Assembly: GCA_913009415.1 (NCBI GenBank)
Contig: CAJVYM010000007.1
Span: 1 to 43,184, forward strand
Length of the DNA stretch: 43,184 nt
Reading direction: 5' to 3'
Source of the DNA: an uncultured bacterium
GTDB lineage: Bacteria; Bipolaricaulota; Bipolaricaulia; UBA7950; UBA9294
The notes beneath the pieces are model-generated. The model searched no databases. It was given only the letters and a program-made list of their open reading frames with translations, and was not told the origin of the DNA. A program made the position numbers and the translations under genes. Positions 23,747-37,547 of the stretch are shown here, piece after piece; position 1 is the stretch's first letter; the number at the start of each line of letters is the position of its first letter.

Positions 23747-24955
23747 TTAGAGATTCCTCATCCCACGCACGGCAAGTGCCCCTAGGCCCGCAAGCGCGGC
23801 CGCAATCCCGCACGCAACGATGATCGTCGGCGCGGTGATTAGGGTGAGGATCGCGCCGGTGGCAGCAAGGGAGATCGGCTGCAGACCGTCGGTGATCGCC
23901 GACTGCGCCGCGAAGACGCGCCCTTGCAGCGCGTTTGGCACGCGCGTCTGGAAGATGACCGCCTCAATGATGTTGACGATCGCCACGGCAAAGCCGACCA
24001 ATCCCAGCGAGACGACTGAAAGGCTCATCCCCCGCGACAGCCCGAATACTGAGAGCATCGCTCCAAGGAGGGTTAACCCGCCGATGATCAGCAGACCGTG
24101 GCGCCGCAAACGCTTCATCCGGGCGGTGAGCAGACCGCCGATGACTATCCCCACGGATAGAGCGGAGCCGAACAGGCCAAACCCGCGTGCACCTGCATGG
24201 AGAACATCCTTGGCCATTATCGGAAAGAGGATGCTTGTCGGGGCGAGGATGAAGTTTATGAGAGCAAAGAGGAGGAGCATGAAGAACAGGACCTTACGCT
24301 CGTAGAGGAACCTGAAACCGATGGCGACATCGGAGAAGACCGAACTCAAGCCTTTCCCCGCACGCATTCGCGGTGAGGGGAAGGAGGATGCAAGAAGAGA
24401 GAGCGCGGCGATCAAGAACGTGAACGCATCGACCCACATCGTCGGACCGCTCCCGATCATCCCAACAAGTATTCCCCCGACCGCTGGTCCGGCGATCCCG
24501 GCGGCACCTGCAGAAATCTGATAGAGGGAATTCGCCTTCGTCAACTGTTCCCCTGGCACCAGGTTGGGGATCGAAGATTGAAGCGACGGACGATGGAAGA
24601 GAGTCGCCGTGGAGGCAAGAGCGGTGAAGAGGTAGATCTCCCACACCTGCAATCTACCGATCAACAGTAGAGTGGCCGCGGTACCTATGATGATACCGTT
24701 CACCAAGTCCATCGCCAGCATCAGCTTGCGGCGGTCGAGCCGATCGATGAATACCCCTGCGATCGGTCCAAGAAAGAGGGTTGGAAGGGCCGAAGCAATG
24801 GCCACACCAGCAAGTGCGGCCGCTGATCCGGTCTTCTCAAGCACCCACCACAGAAGCGCGATGTAGGTCAACCGGCTGCCAAACATCGAGAGGCTCTGCC
24901 CTGCCCAGACAAGGACGAAGTTACGATTCCGCCATAAAGGTGTGTTATTGTTCAT
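23747..24955 (-). CDS. Major facilitator superfamily exporter
   Basis: A 402-residue transporter with about 12 hydrophobic helices, beginning MNNNTPLWRNRNFVLVWAGQSLSMFGSRL. The helix 2-3 loop contains the FIDRLDRRKLM motif of MFS drug/siderophore exporters of the EntS (MFS_3) type. Substrate unknown. The open frame extends upstream to 25099, but that part is antisense to the PFOR upstream region, and the first membrane segment follows ATG 24955 at the normal distance. Confidence 0.85.
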   Translation of the reverse strand: MNNNTPLWRNRNFVLVWAGQSLSMFGSRLTYIALLWWVLEKTGSAAALAGVAIASALPTLFLGPIAGVFIDRLDRRKLMLAMDLVNGIIIGTAATLLLIGRLQVWEIYLFTALASTATLFHRPSLQSSIPNLVPGEQLTKANSLYQISAGAAGIAGPAVGGILVGMIGSGPTMWVDAFTFLIAALSLLASSFPSPRMRAGKGLSSVFSDVAIGFRFLYERKVLFFMLLLFALINFILAPTSILFPIMAKDVLHAGARGFGLFGSALSVGIVIGGLLTARMKRLRRHGLLIIGGLTLLGAMLSVFGLSRGMSLSVVSLGLVGFAVAIVNIIEAVIFQTRVPNALQGRVFAAQSAITDGLQPISLAATGAILTLITAPTIIVACGIAAALAGLGALAVRGMRNL

Positions 24956-25086
24956 CGGCGTTACATTAAAGTATATCGACTCCTGTTCTCCAATCAAACC
25001 TTTGGAGGGAGCCCAGAAACAATCGCCGCTTTTATCGGCCCTCGAAGCCAATGGCTGCAGTCCAGGTAAGAAGGTTCGTCTCCTCG

Positions 25087-25115
25087 TTGTGCAAGGCAAA
25101 GTGGAGGGTTACAAT
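25087..25115 (+). promoter_or_regulatory. Putative promoter of the PFOR gene
   Basis: TTGTGC (25087-25092), 17-nt spacer, TACAAT (25110-25115). A second AT-rich hexamer TATAAA at 25131-25136 could serve an alternative start. AGGAGG at 25151-25156 is the ribosome site. Confidence 0.45.
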
Positions 25116-25135
25116 CGTGACTGTGTGACCTATAA

Positions 25136-28720
<3,585 letters not shown>

Positions 28721-28751
28721 TCTACACTATTTTGTAGCCTCAGAGAGTGAT

Positions 28752-28792
28752 AACGGGCCCAACCTAAGAAAGGTCGGGCCCGTTTCTTTGTT
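28752..28792. terminator. Rho-independent terminator after the PFOR gene
   Basis: A 9-bp GC-rich stem, AACGGGCCC (28752-28760) and GGGCCCGTT (28776-28784), with further inner pairing (CCT/AGG), followed by TCTTTGTT. It lies 31 bp after the nifJ stop. The convergent dppC stop is 7 bp further on, so it probably serves both strands. Confidence 0.85.
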
Positions 28793-28798
28793 CGATGA

Positions 28799-29680
28799 TT
28801 ATTGCAGGCGTGGATCGAGGCTGTCGCGCAGTCCATCGCCAAACAAGTTAAACCCGATTACTGTGAGGAGAATCGCTAGGCCGGGGAAGGTGGCCATCCA
28901 CCAGTACTGTTGGATGTAGTTCCTGCCGATGGTGATCATCGCCCCCCACTCCGGCTGCGGCGGCTGCGCACCGAGGCCGATGAAGCTCAGCGCCGCTGCG
29001 GTGAGGATCGCATTTCCGATGTCCATCGTCCCTTGAACGATGATCGGGGAGAGAGAATTTGGCAGGACATGGCGCAGAATAATGCGAAAGTCATTTGCCC
29101 CTACCGCCCTTGCCGCCTCAACGTAGGTATTGGTCTTTATCGCTAGCACTTGACCCCGAATGAGACGCGTGTACCACGGCCACCAGGTGATCAGCATCGC
29201 CTCCATTGCATGGATCAATCCCGGCCCTAGCGCTGCAGCGAGGGCCATCGCTAACACCAACGATGGGAAGGCGAGGAACATGTCGGTGATCCGCATGATC
29301 ACCTCGTCCACCCACCCGCCGCGGTAGGCCGCGATTGCACCGATGGGAAGACCGATTACCACCGCGCCAAGAATGGTCAAGAGACCGACCATGAGGTCGA
29401 TGCGCGATCCGTAGATGACACGGCTCAGAATGTCCCGTCCCATGTCATCCGTTCCGAAGGGATGTGCCCCCGAGGGGGGAGCGGTCACCGCACTGAAGTT
29501 GATCTGGGAGGGGTTGTACGGGGCGATATAAGAGGCAAAGATGGCGATCACGACCACACTCAGCACCACAGCAATACCGAAGACCACGAGCGGAGAACGG
29601 AAGAGCTCGCGCAGGATCAGACGTCGCCGCGAGCTTCGTTTTCCTCCCCCAACGCTATTATCCATTTTGGCCATATTCAT
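28799..29680 (-). CDS. ABC peptide transporter permease, DppC/OppC type
   Basis: A 293-residue permease with an N-terminal helix (SPLVVFGIAVVLSVVVIAIF), the DppC N-terminal region ending HPFGTDDMGRDILSRVIYGSRIDLMVG, and the EAA loop (EAARAVGANDFRIILRHVLPNSLSPIIV) that contacts the ATPase. It forms the inner-membrane channel with the DppB-like protein. An ATG two codons in (29674) has better spacing to AGGAA. It is the last gene of the operon; no DppD/DppF ATPase genes follow, so they must be elsewhere or shared. Confidence 0.9.
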   Translation of the reverse strand: MNMAKMDNSVGGGKRSSRRRLILRELFRSPLVVFGIAVVLSVVVIAIFASYIAPYNPSQINFSAVTAPPSGAHPFGTDDMGRDILSRVIYGSRIDLMVGLLTILGAVVIGLPIGAIAAYRGGWVDEVIMRITDMFLAFPSLVLAMALAAALGPGLIHAMEAMLITWWPWYTRLIRGQVLAIKTNTYVEAARAVGANDFRIILRHVLPNSLSPIIVQGTMDIGNAILTAAALSFIGLGAQPPQPEWGAMITIGRNYIQQYWWMATFPGLAILLTVIGFNLFGDGLRDSLDPRLQ

Positions 29681-29683
29681 TTC

Positions 29684-30706
29684 CTAGCTGTAGCGAATCC
29701 GTGTGTCGATTAACGCATAGAACACGTCAACGAGGAGGTTCGCCGTAACATAGGCGATCGCCACGATCAGCGCCACCCCCATTATCGCCGGGAAATCGAG
29801 CGAGGTAATTGTTCCTACGGCGTAGCGACCCATTCCCGGCCAGGAGAAGATCGTCTCCGTGAGAAAGGCACCACCAAGGAGCATACCAAAAGTGAGGCCA
29901 ATCACTGTCACAGTCGGGATGAGTGCGTTCTTCAGCGCATGCTTGTAGATGACAGCCGACTCAATGAGACCCTTTGCACGCGCAGTACGCACGTATTCTT
30001 GCTCCATCACATCGAGCATGCTCGATCGCACCATTCGCGTTACGACCGCCAAGGAAGCGTAAGAGAGCGTGATCGCCGGGAGAATGATATGCGCCAAGCT
30101 ACTCCCCAACACGGGCCAGTTCCCGGTGAACAGGGAATCGAAGATGTACAGCCCCGTGATCGTATGGAGCGGATGAGAAGCCAAGATCTGCGCTCCAACG
30201 CGCCCGTTCATCGGGAGCCATCCCAGCCGATAGGATATGACCATCTGCAGCAGCAGCCCCAACCAAAAGATGGGCACCGATACCCCTGTAAGGGAGAAGA
30301 TACGCGAGATATGATCAAGCCACTGGTTCCGCTTCACCGCCGAGATGATCCCCAATGGAATCCCCATGAACACGGTGATTGCCAAAGCAAGGAGAGTAAG
30401 CTCAAACGTCGCTGGGAAATACTCGCGCAAGTCTTCCGCAACCGGGCGATGCGTGGTGAGGGACTTGCCGAAGTCGCCGTGGAACAGGTCCTTCAGGTAA
30501 ATCACGTACTGCACGTAGATCGGTCTGTCGAGACCGAGTTCATGGCGATAGGCGACAATCTGATCCTTGTGTGCATGCGGCCCAAGGGAGAGGGCAACTG
30601 GATCGCCGGGAATGAGATGCGAGACGGTGAACGTGATGAGAGTCATCCCGATAAGCACCGGGATGACAAGAAGAATCCTCCGCATGATGTAGATCTGTAG
30701 GCCCAT
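29684..30706 (-). CDS. ABC peptide transporter permease, DppB/OppB type
   Basis: A 340-residue permease with the DppB start (IMRRILLVIPVLIGMTLITF, HLIPGDPVAL) and the EAA loop (YVRTARAKGLIESAVIYKHALKNALIPTVTV). About six membrane segments. It pairs with the DppC-like protein 3 bp downstream. The ribosome site is weak; a hairpin lies just upstream, between this gene and the solute-binding gene. Confidence 0.9.
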   Translation of the reverse strand: MGLQIYIMRRILLVIPVLIGMTLITFTVSHLIPGDPVALSLGPHAHKDQIVAYRHELGLDRPIYVQYVIYLKDLFHGDFGKSLTTHRPVAEDLREYFPATFELTLLALAITVFMGIPLGIISAVKRNQWLDHISRIFSLTGVSVPIFWLGLLLQMVISYRLGWLPMNGRVGAQILASHPLHTITGLYIFDSLFTGNWPVLGSSLAHIILPAITLSYASLAVVTRMVRSSMLDVMEQEYVRTARAKGLIESAVIYKHALKNALIPTVTVIGLTFGMLLGGAFLTETIFSWPGMGRYAVGTITSLDFPAIMGVALIVAIAYVTANLLVDVFYALIDTRIRYS

Positions 30707-30718
30707 GGTTTTTTAGAA

Positions 30719-30748
30719 GCCAAGGGAGGCAACGCGCCCCCCCTTGGC
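30719..30748 (-). terminator. Intercistronic hairpin between dppA- and dppB-like genes
   Basis: Arms GCCAAGGG (30719-30726) and CCCTTGGC (30741-30748) are perfectly complementary, with extra G/C pairs inside. There is no T tract after it on the minus strand. Such hairpins between a binding-protein gene and its permeases often stabilise the upstream message or partly terminate, giving excess binding protein. I infer that role here. Confidence 0.6.
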
Positions 30749-30764
30749 AAGAAATACTTGAGTG

Positions 30765-32354
30765 TTAACCTTCTTTGTAGAGGTTATAGAAATTAGGCAT
30801 TCGTTCGAGCATCGGGTTGTACGTCTCAGCAAAGCCCTTCACCCAATCGCGCATGGCGAGGAAGCGCTCATTCTGATAGACGAAGATCCAAGGAGCATCG
30901 CTCACGATCAGCGCCTGTGCCTGCATGTAAAACTCAACGCGTTTCTGGTGGTCCGTCGCGACCTGTGCGGCGGCAAGAGCTTTGTCCAGAACCGGGTTCG
31001 AATAATACGTAGCGTTCCCAGGCGTTCCCCAGTTTTGCGTAGCGAACATCGAGAACACGTAGTCATCAGGGTCGGCGTAATCCGGGACCCAACCCCAGGC
31101 GAAGACCTCTGGTGCATCTTTCCAACCGTTCGTCACCTGCTGGTAGAAGGCGGCATGCGTGTACCCCTGAATCTTCAGGGTTACTCCAAGCTCCTGGAGA
31201 GCAGCCTGCAAGGCAAGACCGAGCCGGCGGTTGATGTCGCTTCCAGTGTAGTAAGCGAACGTAAGCGTGAACCCACCATCCGGATATCCGGCGGCCGCCA
31301 TCAGCGCCTTCGCCTTCTTGAGGTCGGTCGGATACATGAACAGGTTATCATCATGTCCCCATAGACCCTTCGGCACAGGGCCCTGGAGGAGCATTGCGTT
31401 CCCCCTTAGTACACCCTGCAGCACTCCCGCGTAGTCGAAGGCATAGGAGAAGGCCCGACGGATCAACGGGTTATCGGTGTACTTCTTCTGGCAGTTGAAA
31501 CCGATGTAGGTGATCGCCAAGCTGGGACCCTTGAAGATCGTCACTCCGGGCTTTCCCCGCATCGCTGGGATCTGATCGACATCGATCCCGCCCGCGATGT
31601 CTATGTCCCCACGTTGAAGCATCATCTTCTGGTCGGAGACTTCGGTCACCGGCTTTATGATAACGGTCGAGACGTGCTTTCCACCCCAACCTTGCCAGTA
31701 GTCGGCGAATTTCTTTAAGACAACCTGTACGTTCGGTACCCACTGCGTCATGACATAAGGCCCAGAACCGGCGTCGTTCTTCTGCAGCCACGCCTGCCCG
31801 AGGTCACCATTTGTCTCGTGTGACATTACGAGGGTCGAGTTCATGATCGATCCACCCACGTAGGCGATCGTGTACAGGAACGGCGCGTATGCGTGCGTCA
31901 GGGTGATCTGCACGGTGTAGGCGTCGATCACTTTCACGCTGTTGAGGTCAAGATCCTGCGTGTAGATCCAGGACGGCCCCTTGTTGATCTTGAGCATTCG
32001 GTCGAAGCTGAACTTCACATCCTTGGCTGTGACTTCCGTACCATCGTGGAACTTGACCCCTTTGCGGAGGTAGAACGTGTACGTCTTACCATCCGTGGAG
32101 ATGTCCCATTTTGTCGCCAATCCTGGTATCAAGTCAGTACTCGCGCCGTTGTAGCGCACGAGCCGATCGTAAACATTCTGCACCACCCGTGCGGCTTCGA
32201 CATCGTAGCCGATGGACGGATCCACTGTATCCACGCCACCGTAGGCAGCCCAGATCAATGTGTCTGGGTTTGGAACGGTTTTTGCTAAACCCACAACACC
32301 GACAATCAGGGCTAACAGTGCGATCAAACTAACACCAACAACTAGCTTCTTCAT
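30765..32354 (-). CDS. ABC transporter substrate-binding protein, peptide/nickel (DppA/SBP_bac_5) family
   Basis: A 529-residue exported protein. The signal peptide is MKKLVVGVSLIALLALIVGVVGLAKT without a lipobox Cys, so it is not a lipoprotein by sequence. DPSIGYDVEAARVVQNVYDRLV, the family motif YTFYLRKGVKFHDGTEVTAKDVKFSFDRML and the C-terminal DAPWIFVYQNERFLAMRD fit the SBP family 5 (oligopeptide, dipeptide, nickel). The ligand cannot be read from sequence. It is first in the operon, behind a strong promoter, followed by a hairpin and the two permeases. Confidence 0.92.
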   Translation of the reverse strand: MKKLVVGVSLIALLALIVGVVGLAKTVPNPDTLIWAAYGGVDTVDPSIGYDVEAARVVQNVYDRLVRYNGASTDLIPGLATKWDISTDGKTYTFYLRKGVKFHDGTEVTAKDVKFSFDRMLKINKGPSWIYTQDLDLNSVKVIDAYTVQITLTHAYAPFLYTIAYVGGSIMNSTLVMSHETNGDLGQAWLQKNDAGSGPYVMTQWVPNVQVVLKKFADYWQGWGGKHVSTVIIKPVTEVSDQKMMLQRGDIDIAGGIDVDQIPAMRGKPGVTIFKGPSLAITYIGFNCQKKYTDNPLIRRAFSYAFDYAGVLQGVLRGNAMLLQGPVPKGLWGHDDNLFMYPTDLKKAKALMAAAGYPDGGFTLTFAYYTGSDINRRLGLALQAALQELGVTLKIQGYTHAAFYQQVTNGWKDAPEVFAWGWVPDYADPDDYVFSMFATQNWGTPGNATYYSNPVLDKALAAAQVATDHQKRVEFYMQAQALIVSDAPWIFVYQNERFLAMRDWVKGFAETYNPMLERMPNFYNLYKEG

Positions 32355-32702
32355 TCTATTGTCCCTCCTTATTGGACGATCTCTTACAACTTAAACCTCC
32401 GCAGAACTATCACCTCCTCATATTGAACTGCAGAACTACCATACCGCTTTGGCCCCGGCTTGTCAACCCCCTCATCGCACAATAATGGCGGTAGCTTGAT
32501 ACAAGCAACAAGATGTGATAACAAGAACCCAACTATATCATCGTGCCCCCACTAGATAAGCTGAATATAATGCAGGAAGGCCTGATCTTTGGTAGTATCA
32601 TTTGAGGTTTAGCACTAGCTGCTAAGTGTTATTGCTTTGCTGGAAATCGTTGCCCTTATTCGTGCATGATAGCAAAATATCGGAAGTTAGGAGGGCTAAG
32701 AG
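32355..32702. promoter_or_regulatory. 348-bp divergent intergenic region with a strong dppA promoter and direct repeat
   Basis: On the minus strand, TTGACA (32466-32461), a 17-nt spacer and TATGGT (32443-32438) form a near-consensus promoter for the binding-protein gene. Its leader is about 77 nt. A 9-bp direct repeat, GCAGAACTA on the plus strand, occurs at 32401-32409 and 32430-32438, 29 bp apart; the upstream copy touches the -10 box, so it could be an operator. The leader also contains GGAGGTGAT and a three-codon ATG AGG AGG TGA frame. No convincing promoter for the nitroreductase was found in the remaining 240 bp, and no gene. Confidence 0.6.
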
Positions 32703-33299
32703 ATGTCAACAAATAGTAATTGCCAAGTTCTGCGAGCAATCCGCGATCGCCGGAGTACGCGTGATTTCCTCGATACGCCTGTGGAGACGGCAGCCATTTC
32801 GCGAATTGTCGACGCCGGGCGCTTGGCGGCATCGGGGGCGAATAGACAGCCGTGGCACTTCGTTGTGGTCGATGATCCAGCAATCAAACACAATCTTCGC
32901 TCAATCTGTGAGGCTGCTGAGGAGAGATACTACGAGAACGCCAATGAAAAACTGCGCGGGTGGTTTGCCGCCCACTCGATCAGCCCAAGCAAGCCGTTTC
33001 TGGAGCGCGCACCAGTGCTGATCGCAGTCTTCTTCGATCCGCGCGCTCCCTATGCTATCCCCTCGGTATGGATCGCCATCACGCACATGCTACTGCAGGC
33101 TACGCAAGAAGGGCTGTACTCCTTGCCGTACACTCCCTCGGGTGCTCAGTTGGGCCCTGAACTGGAGGTTCCAGCAAAGTATAGCGTGGCAGCGCTCCTT
33201 CCGATCGGACACGCAGAGCGACCTGTGGGACAACCGCGTCATTCCCTATCTCAGGTTGCCTCATACAACAAATACGGGGTGCCGTTCGGAGACGAATGA
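32703..33299 (+). CDS. Nitroreductase-family protein
   Basis: A 198-residue FMN-dependent oxidoreductase: LRAIRDRRSTRDFLDTPVE at the N-terminus (RRSxRxF phosphate-binding motif), GRLAASGANRQPWHFVVVDDP, and a C-terminal glycine-poor LLPIGHAERPVGQPRHSLSQV. Length and motifs match the family that reduces nitro groups, flavins or quinones; the physiological substrate is unknown. AGGAGG precedes the ATG. It is convergent with the Crp-like regulator, with only 13 bp between stop codons. Confidence 0.9.
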   Translation: MSTNSNCQVLRAIRDRRSTRDFLDTPVETAAISRIVDAGRLAASGANRQPWHFVVVDDPAIKHNLRSICEAAEERYYENANEKLRGWFAAHSISPSKPFLERAPVLIAVFFDPRAPYAIPSVWIAITHMLLQATQEGLYSLPYTPSGAQLGPELEVPAKYSVAALLPIGHAERPVGQPRHSLSQVASYNKYGVPFGDE

Positions 33300-33312
33300 T
33301 GATAGAATCGCC

Positions 33313-33975
33313 TCATGAACGCGCACGGCACTTCTCGCGCAGTCCCTCTTCGTTCTTGATAACGATGCGGTAGCGGCTCTTATCGAGTATGCCCTCACGG
33401 GCAAAGCGATTGAGTGCGAGGGTCGTGTTCTCCCGCGCCGAGCCGATCATGTCCGCCAGATCCTTGTGAGTGAGCTGAAAGCCTATCAGGATACCATCCT
33501 TCGTTTTCACACCGTACTCATCCGATAGCTTGAGGAGCTGCCGCGATAGGCGGGCTTGGATATCCTTGAACGCGAAGTCTTCCAGCGTCTCCTCAAGGAC
33601 ACGCGCCCTACCCGCAAAGTGCTTGAGCATCAATTGTAGATAGGATGGATCAGCGTTCACCGCATCGACAAAGTCTCTCTTGCTCACCCGGCGCACAAAA
33701 GAATCCTCGATTGCAGAGGCCAGATATCTACGGTGTTTCTCTCCGACAAGGCACATCTCACCGAAGATCTGATCGGGATCGAGGATAGCGATGGTGAGTG
33801 TCTTGCCGCTCTCATCGAGAAACGATAGCTTGATCCTTCCTTCTTCCACAAGGTAGACGGCGTTGCTGGGAGTCCCGGGGTGGAATATCGTCTCCCCCCG
33901 TTCCACATCGATCGATTCGCCCATTCCCGTTAACAGGCCCTTAATACTCGTCTTCTCACGAACCGATTGCATCAT
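33313..33975 (-). CDS. Crp/Fnr-family transcriptional regulator
   Basis: A 220-residue regulator. An N-terminal cyclic-nucleotide-binding-like barrel (IDVERGETIFHPGTPSNAVYLVEEGRIKLSF, PDQIFGEMCLVGE) is followed by a dimer helix and a winged helix with FQLTHKDLADMIGSARENTTLALNRFAREGIL. There is no N-terminal Cys cluster, so it is not a canonical oxygen-sensing Fnr; the GEMCL-x-GE loop resembles, but does not prove, cAMP binding. AGGGGG precedes ATG 33975. It lies 188 bp beyond the 16S 3' end on the same strand. Confidence 0.9.
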   Translation of the reverse strand: MMQSVREKTSIKGLLTGMGESIDVERGETIFHPGTPSNAVYLVEEGRIKLSFLDESGKTLTIAILDPDQIFGEMCLVGEKHRRYLASAIEDSFVRRVSKRDFVDAVNADPSYLQLMLKHFAGRARVLEETLEDFAFKDIQARLSRQLLKLSDEYGVKTKDGILIGFQLTHKDLADMIGSARENTTLALNRFAREGILDKSRYRIVIKNEEGLREKCRARS

Positions 33976-34163
33976 GTGACCCCCTTAAGTTACAACGTGT
34001 CAAGGGTAGCTCAGTTGCAAAAGTGCTGCGAGGAAAAGACACGCTTCAAGAGGTAAAGTTCCCGGTAAGAAAAGGTAACATGCGTCACCTTTAGGAAAGG
34101 AATACGGGAGAAAAGGGATAGCGTGATACATGTCAAAGTGTGTGCTGGTCTGAAACTCCCTAA

Positions 34164-35729
<1,566 letters not shown>

Positions 35730-35768
35730 TTAGCTTTTGATCCTTACTGTTAACTCAAAATTGACAAG

Positions 35769-35788
35769 GTTCCTCATTTACGAGGAAC
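35769..35788 (-). other. Leader hairpin upstream of 16S rRNA
   Basis: GTTCCTC (35769-35775) pairs with GAGGAAC (35782-35788) across a 6-nt loop, in the transcribed leader between the predicted rrs start and the mature 5' end. It may be part of precursor processing or antitermination. Little more can be said. Confidence 0.45.
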
Positions 35789-35835
35789 TCATTACCACGC
35801 TATCCACTTTTCAATGACCAGTCACTACAAACGGA

Positions 35836-35864
35836 AGTATACCAAGCCTTGCAGCGCGTGTCAA
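35836..35864 (-). promoter_or_regulatory. 16S rRNA promoter
   Basis: Minus strand: consensus TTGACA (35864-35859), 17-nt spacer, TATACT (35841-35836). It predicts transcription from about 35829, roughly 100 nt before the mature 16S end. It is the strongest-looking promoter in the window along with that of the binding-protein gene. Confidence 0.75.
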
Positions 35865-35914
35865 GCAAATTCGAAAAGCGAATCGATGACCGCTCTGCAT
35901 GCCGTTTCCTTCCG

Positions 35915-35943
35915 TTGTTGCTGCTTAATCGTGTAAGTATACT
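35915..35943 (+). promoter_or_regulatory. Putative promoter of ddl
   Basis: TTGTTG (35915-35920), 17-nt spacer, TATACT (35938-35943). The predicted start near 35950 puts the ribosome site TAAGGAGG (35952-35959) almost at the 5' end of the message. It is divergent from the 16S promoter, 50 bp away. Confidence 0.55.
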
Positions 35944-35965
35944 CTGCGAGGTAAGGAGGGTGCAA

Positions 35966-36892
35966 GTGACCGACAAACGGATCGCTGTTCTCGCGGGGGG
36001 AGACTCACCAGAACGGGAAGTGTCACTCATCTCAGGTAAGACCGTGGAATCAGCTTTACAACAACTTGGATGCGATTCTGTGCTCGTCGCCATCGATAAC
36101 GCGAACGACATCGTTCCCGCCCTGACAGAGGGTGACACCGTATTCAACGTCCTCCACGGAGGGGCGGGAGAGGACGGGACGATCGCGTTGTTACTCGATG
36201 TATTAGGAATATCCTATCCAGGATCGCGTCCACAGGCGTGTGCACGGGCGATGGACAAGGAGCGGACAAAGGACATCCTCACGCGCAACAACATTCCAGT
36301 CCCACCTGGCCGGGTGTGCAGCGATCACCAGGAGATCCCTTCGTTCTGCGCCGACACACTTGAGGCTCTCGACCTTCCCCTCGTCATCAAACCGATCAGC
36401 CAGGGCTCAAGCATCGGCGTGCACATCGTAGAAAGCGAGACGGAGCTTCTCGCGCGTGCCGAGGATGTAGCAGCGCAATTCGGCCCGTTCATCATCGAAA
36501 GATACATCCCTGGGCGCGAGCTGACAGCAGCGATCCTCGATACTGGAAAGGGCGAACAGGCCCTGCCGCTCGTGGAGATCGTGCCCAGGGAAGGGTTCTT
36601 CAACTACTCGGCCAAGTACGATGAGGGGATGACGGAGTTCATCGTGCCCGCCCAGCTCGACGGGCAGGTTGCCGCGCGGGTCAAGGAGATTAGCCTCGCG
36701 GCACACCGCGCGCTCGGGTGCTCCGGTTACTCGCGCGTGGACATTCGCCTGGCAGATGACGGGGCGCCGTACGTCTTGGAAGTGAACACCAACCCGGGGA
36801 TGACACCGATGAGCGACCTTCCCCGTGCCGCGGCAGCAGCGGGGATTGATTTCCCGAGTCTCGTACAGATGATGCTCGAAACAGTGAAATAA
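35966..36892 (+). CDS. ddl: D-alanine--D-alanine ligase
   Basis: A 308-residue ATP-grasp ligase: VLAGGDSPEREVSLISG at the N-terminus, LHGGAGEDGTIALLLDVLGISYPGS, ARAMDKERTKDIL, PLVIKPISQGSSIGV, and the C-terminal metal site LEVNTNPGMTPMSDLPRAA. It makes the D-Ala-D-Ala dipeptide for peptidoglycan. I choose GTG 35966, 6 nt after TAAGGAGG; GTG 35960 is too close to that site and the longer frame overlaps the promoter. The substrate-loop HGGAGEDG has Ala where HGxxGEDG usually has Lys/Pro. It is not in a mur cluster. Confidence 0.93.
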   Translation: MTDKRIAVLAGGDSPEREVSLISGKTVESALQQLGCDSVLVAIDNANDIVPALTEGDTVFNVLHGGAGEDGTIALLLDVLGISYPGSRPQACARAMDKERTKDILTRNNIPVPPGRVCSDHQEIPSFCADTLEALDLPLVIKPISQGSSIGVHIVESETELLARAEDVAAQFGPFIIERYIPGRELTAAILDTGKGEQALPLVEIVPREGFFNYSAKYDEGMTEFIVPAQLDGQVAARVKEISLAAHRALGCSGYSRVDIRLADDGAPYVLEVNTNPGMTPMSDLPRAAAAAGIDFPSLVQMMLETVK

Positions 36893-36902
36893 GGAGGCAG
36901 AC

Positions 36903-37547
36903 ATGAAGATAACATGGATCGGACACTCGTGTTTTCTGATCGAGGGAAAAGATGTAAAGGTGATAACGGACCCCTACGACGAACACATCCCGTACAGGGC
37001 ACCCAGCTTCCCGGCCGACGTGGTCACGGTGAGCCACGAGCATTCCGACCATAATGCTGTTGATCGTGTTCCCGGCTCTCCAGAAGTCGTGCGTGGCCCG
37101 GGAGAGCACACGGCACACGGCGTCAAGTTCACGGGAATCGCAACATTTCATGACGAAGAGCGGGGGAAGAAGCGTGGAGAGAACACGATCTTTACCTTCG
37201 CTATTGACGGAATAGTGTTCGCTCACTTTGGCGACCTGGGGCACATGCTAAACGCGGAACAACTGGCCCGGCTAGCTGACGTAGAGGCAGTCATGATCCC
37301 CGTTGGCGGATACTTCACGATCGATGCGGCGCAGGCAGCGGGCATCGTGGCGCAACTTCCGCACGTAAAGGTGATCCTCCCCATGCACTACAAGACCGAC
37401 GTGTTGGGTGCGGACTTCCCGATCGATTCGGTGGACAAGTTCACGAGTCAGATGCAGAATATCGTGGAAATTGGCAGCGCGGAGGTCTCCATCACTGCAG
37501 GCGACCTTCCCGTACACCCGGAGGTGTGGATCTTACACTATGCTTGA
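36903..37547 (+). CDS. UPF0173 metallo-beta-lactamase-fold hydrolase
   Basis: A 214-residue MBL-fold protein beginning MKITWIGHSCFLIEG, with TDPY, the metal-binding SHEHSDHNA and further His at FAHFGDLGH and ILPMHYKTD. This is the YtkL/UPF0173 pattern (related to the lactonase UlaG). The substrate is unknown. It starts 10 bp after ddl, preceded by AAGGAGG, and overlaps the next gene, so it belongs to the ddl-tlyA operon. Confidence 0.88.
   Translation: MKITWIGHSCFLIEGKDVKVITDPYDEHIPYRAPSFPADVVTVSHEHSDHNAVDRVPGSPEVVRGPGEHTAHGVKFTGIATFHDEERGKKRGENTIFTFAIDGIVFAHFGDLGHMLNAEQLARLADVEAVMIPVGGYFTIDAAQAAGIVAQLPHVKVILPMHYKTDVLGADFPIDSVDKFTSQMQNIVEIGSAEVSITAGDLPVHPEVWILHYA

Noticed and set aside
34004-34060. 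tRNA-like start (GGGTAGCTCAGTTGC)
   Set aside because: Only a D-arm-like stretch; no anticodon stem, no T-arm GGTTCGA sequence and no acceptor pairing could be found.
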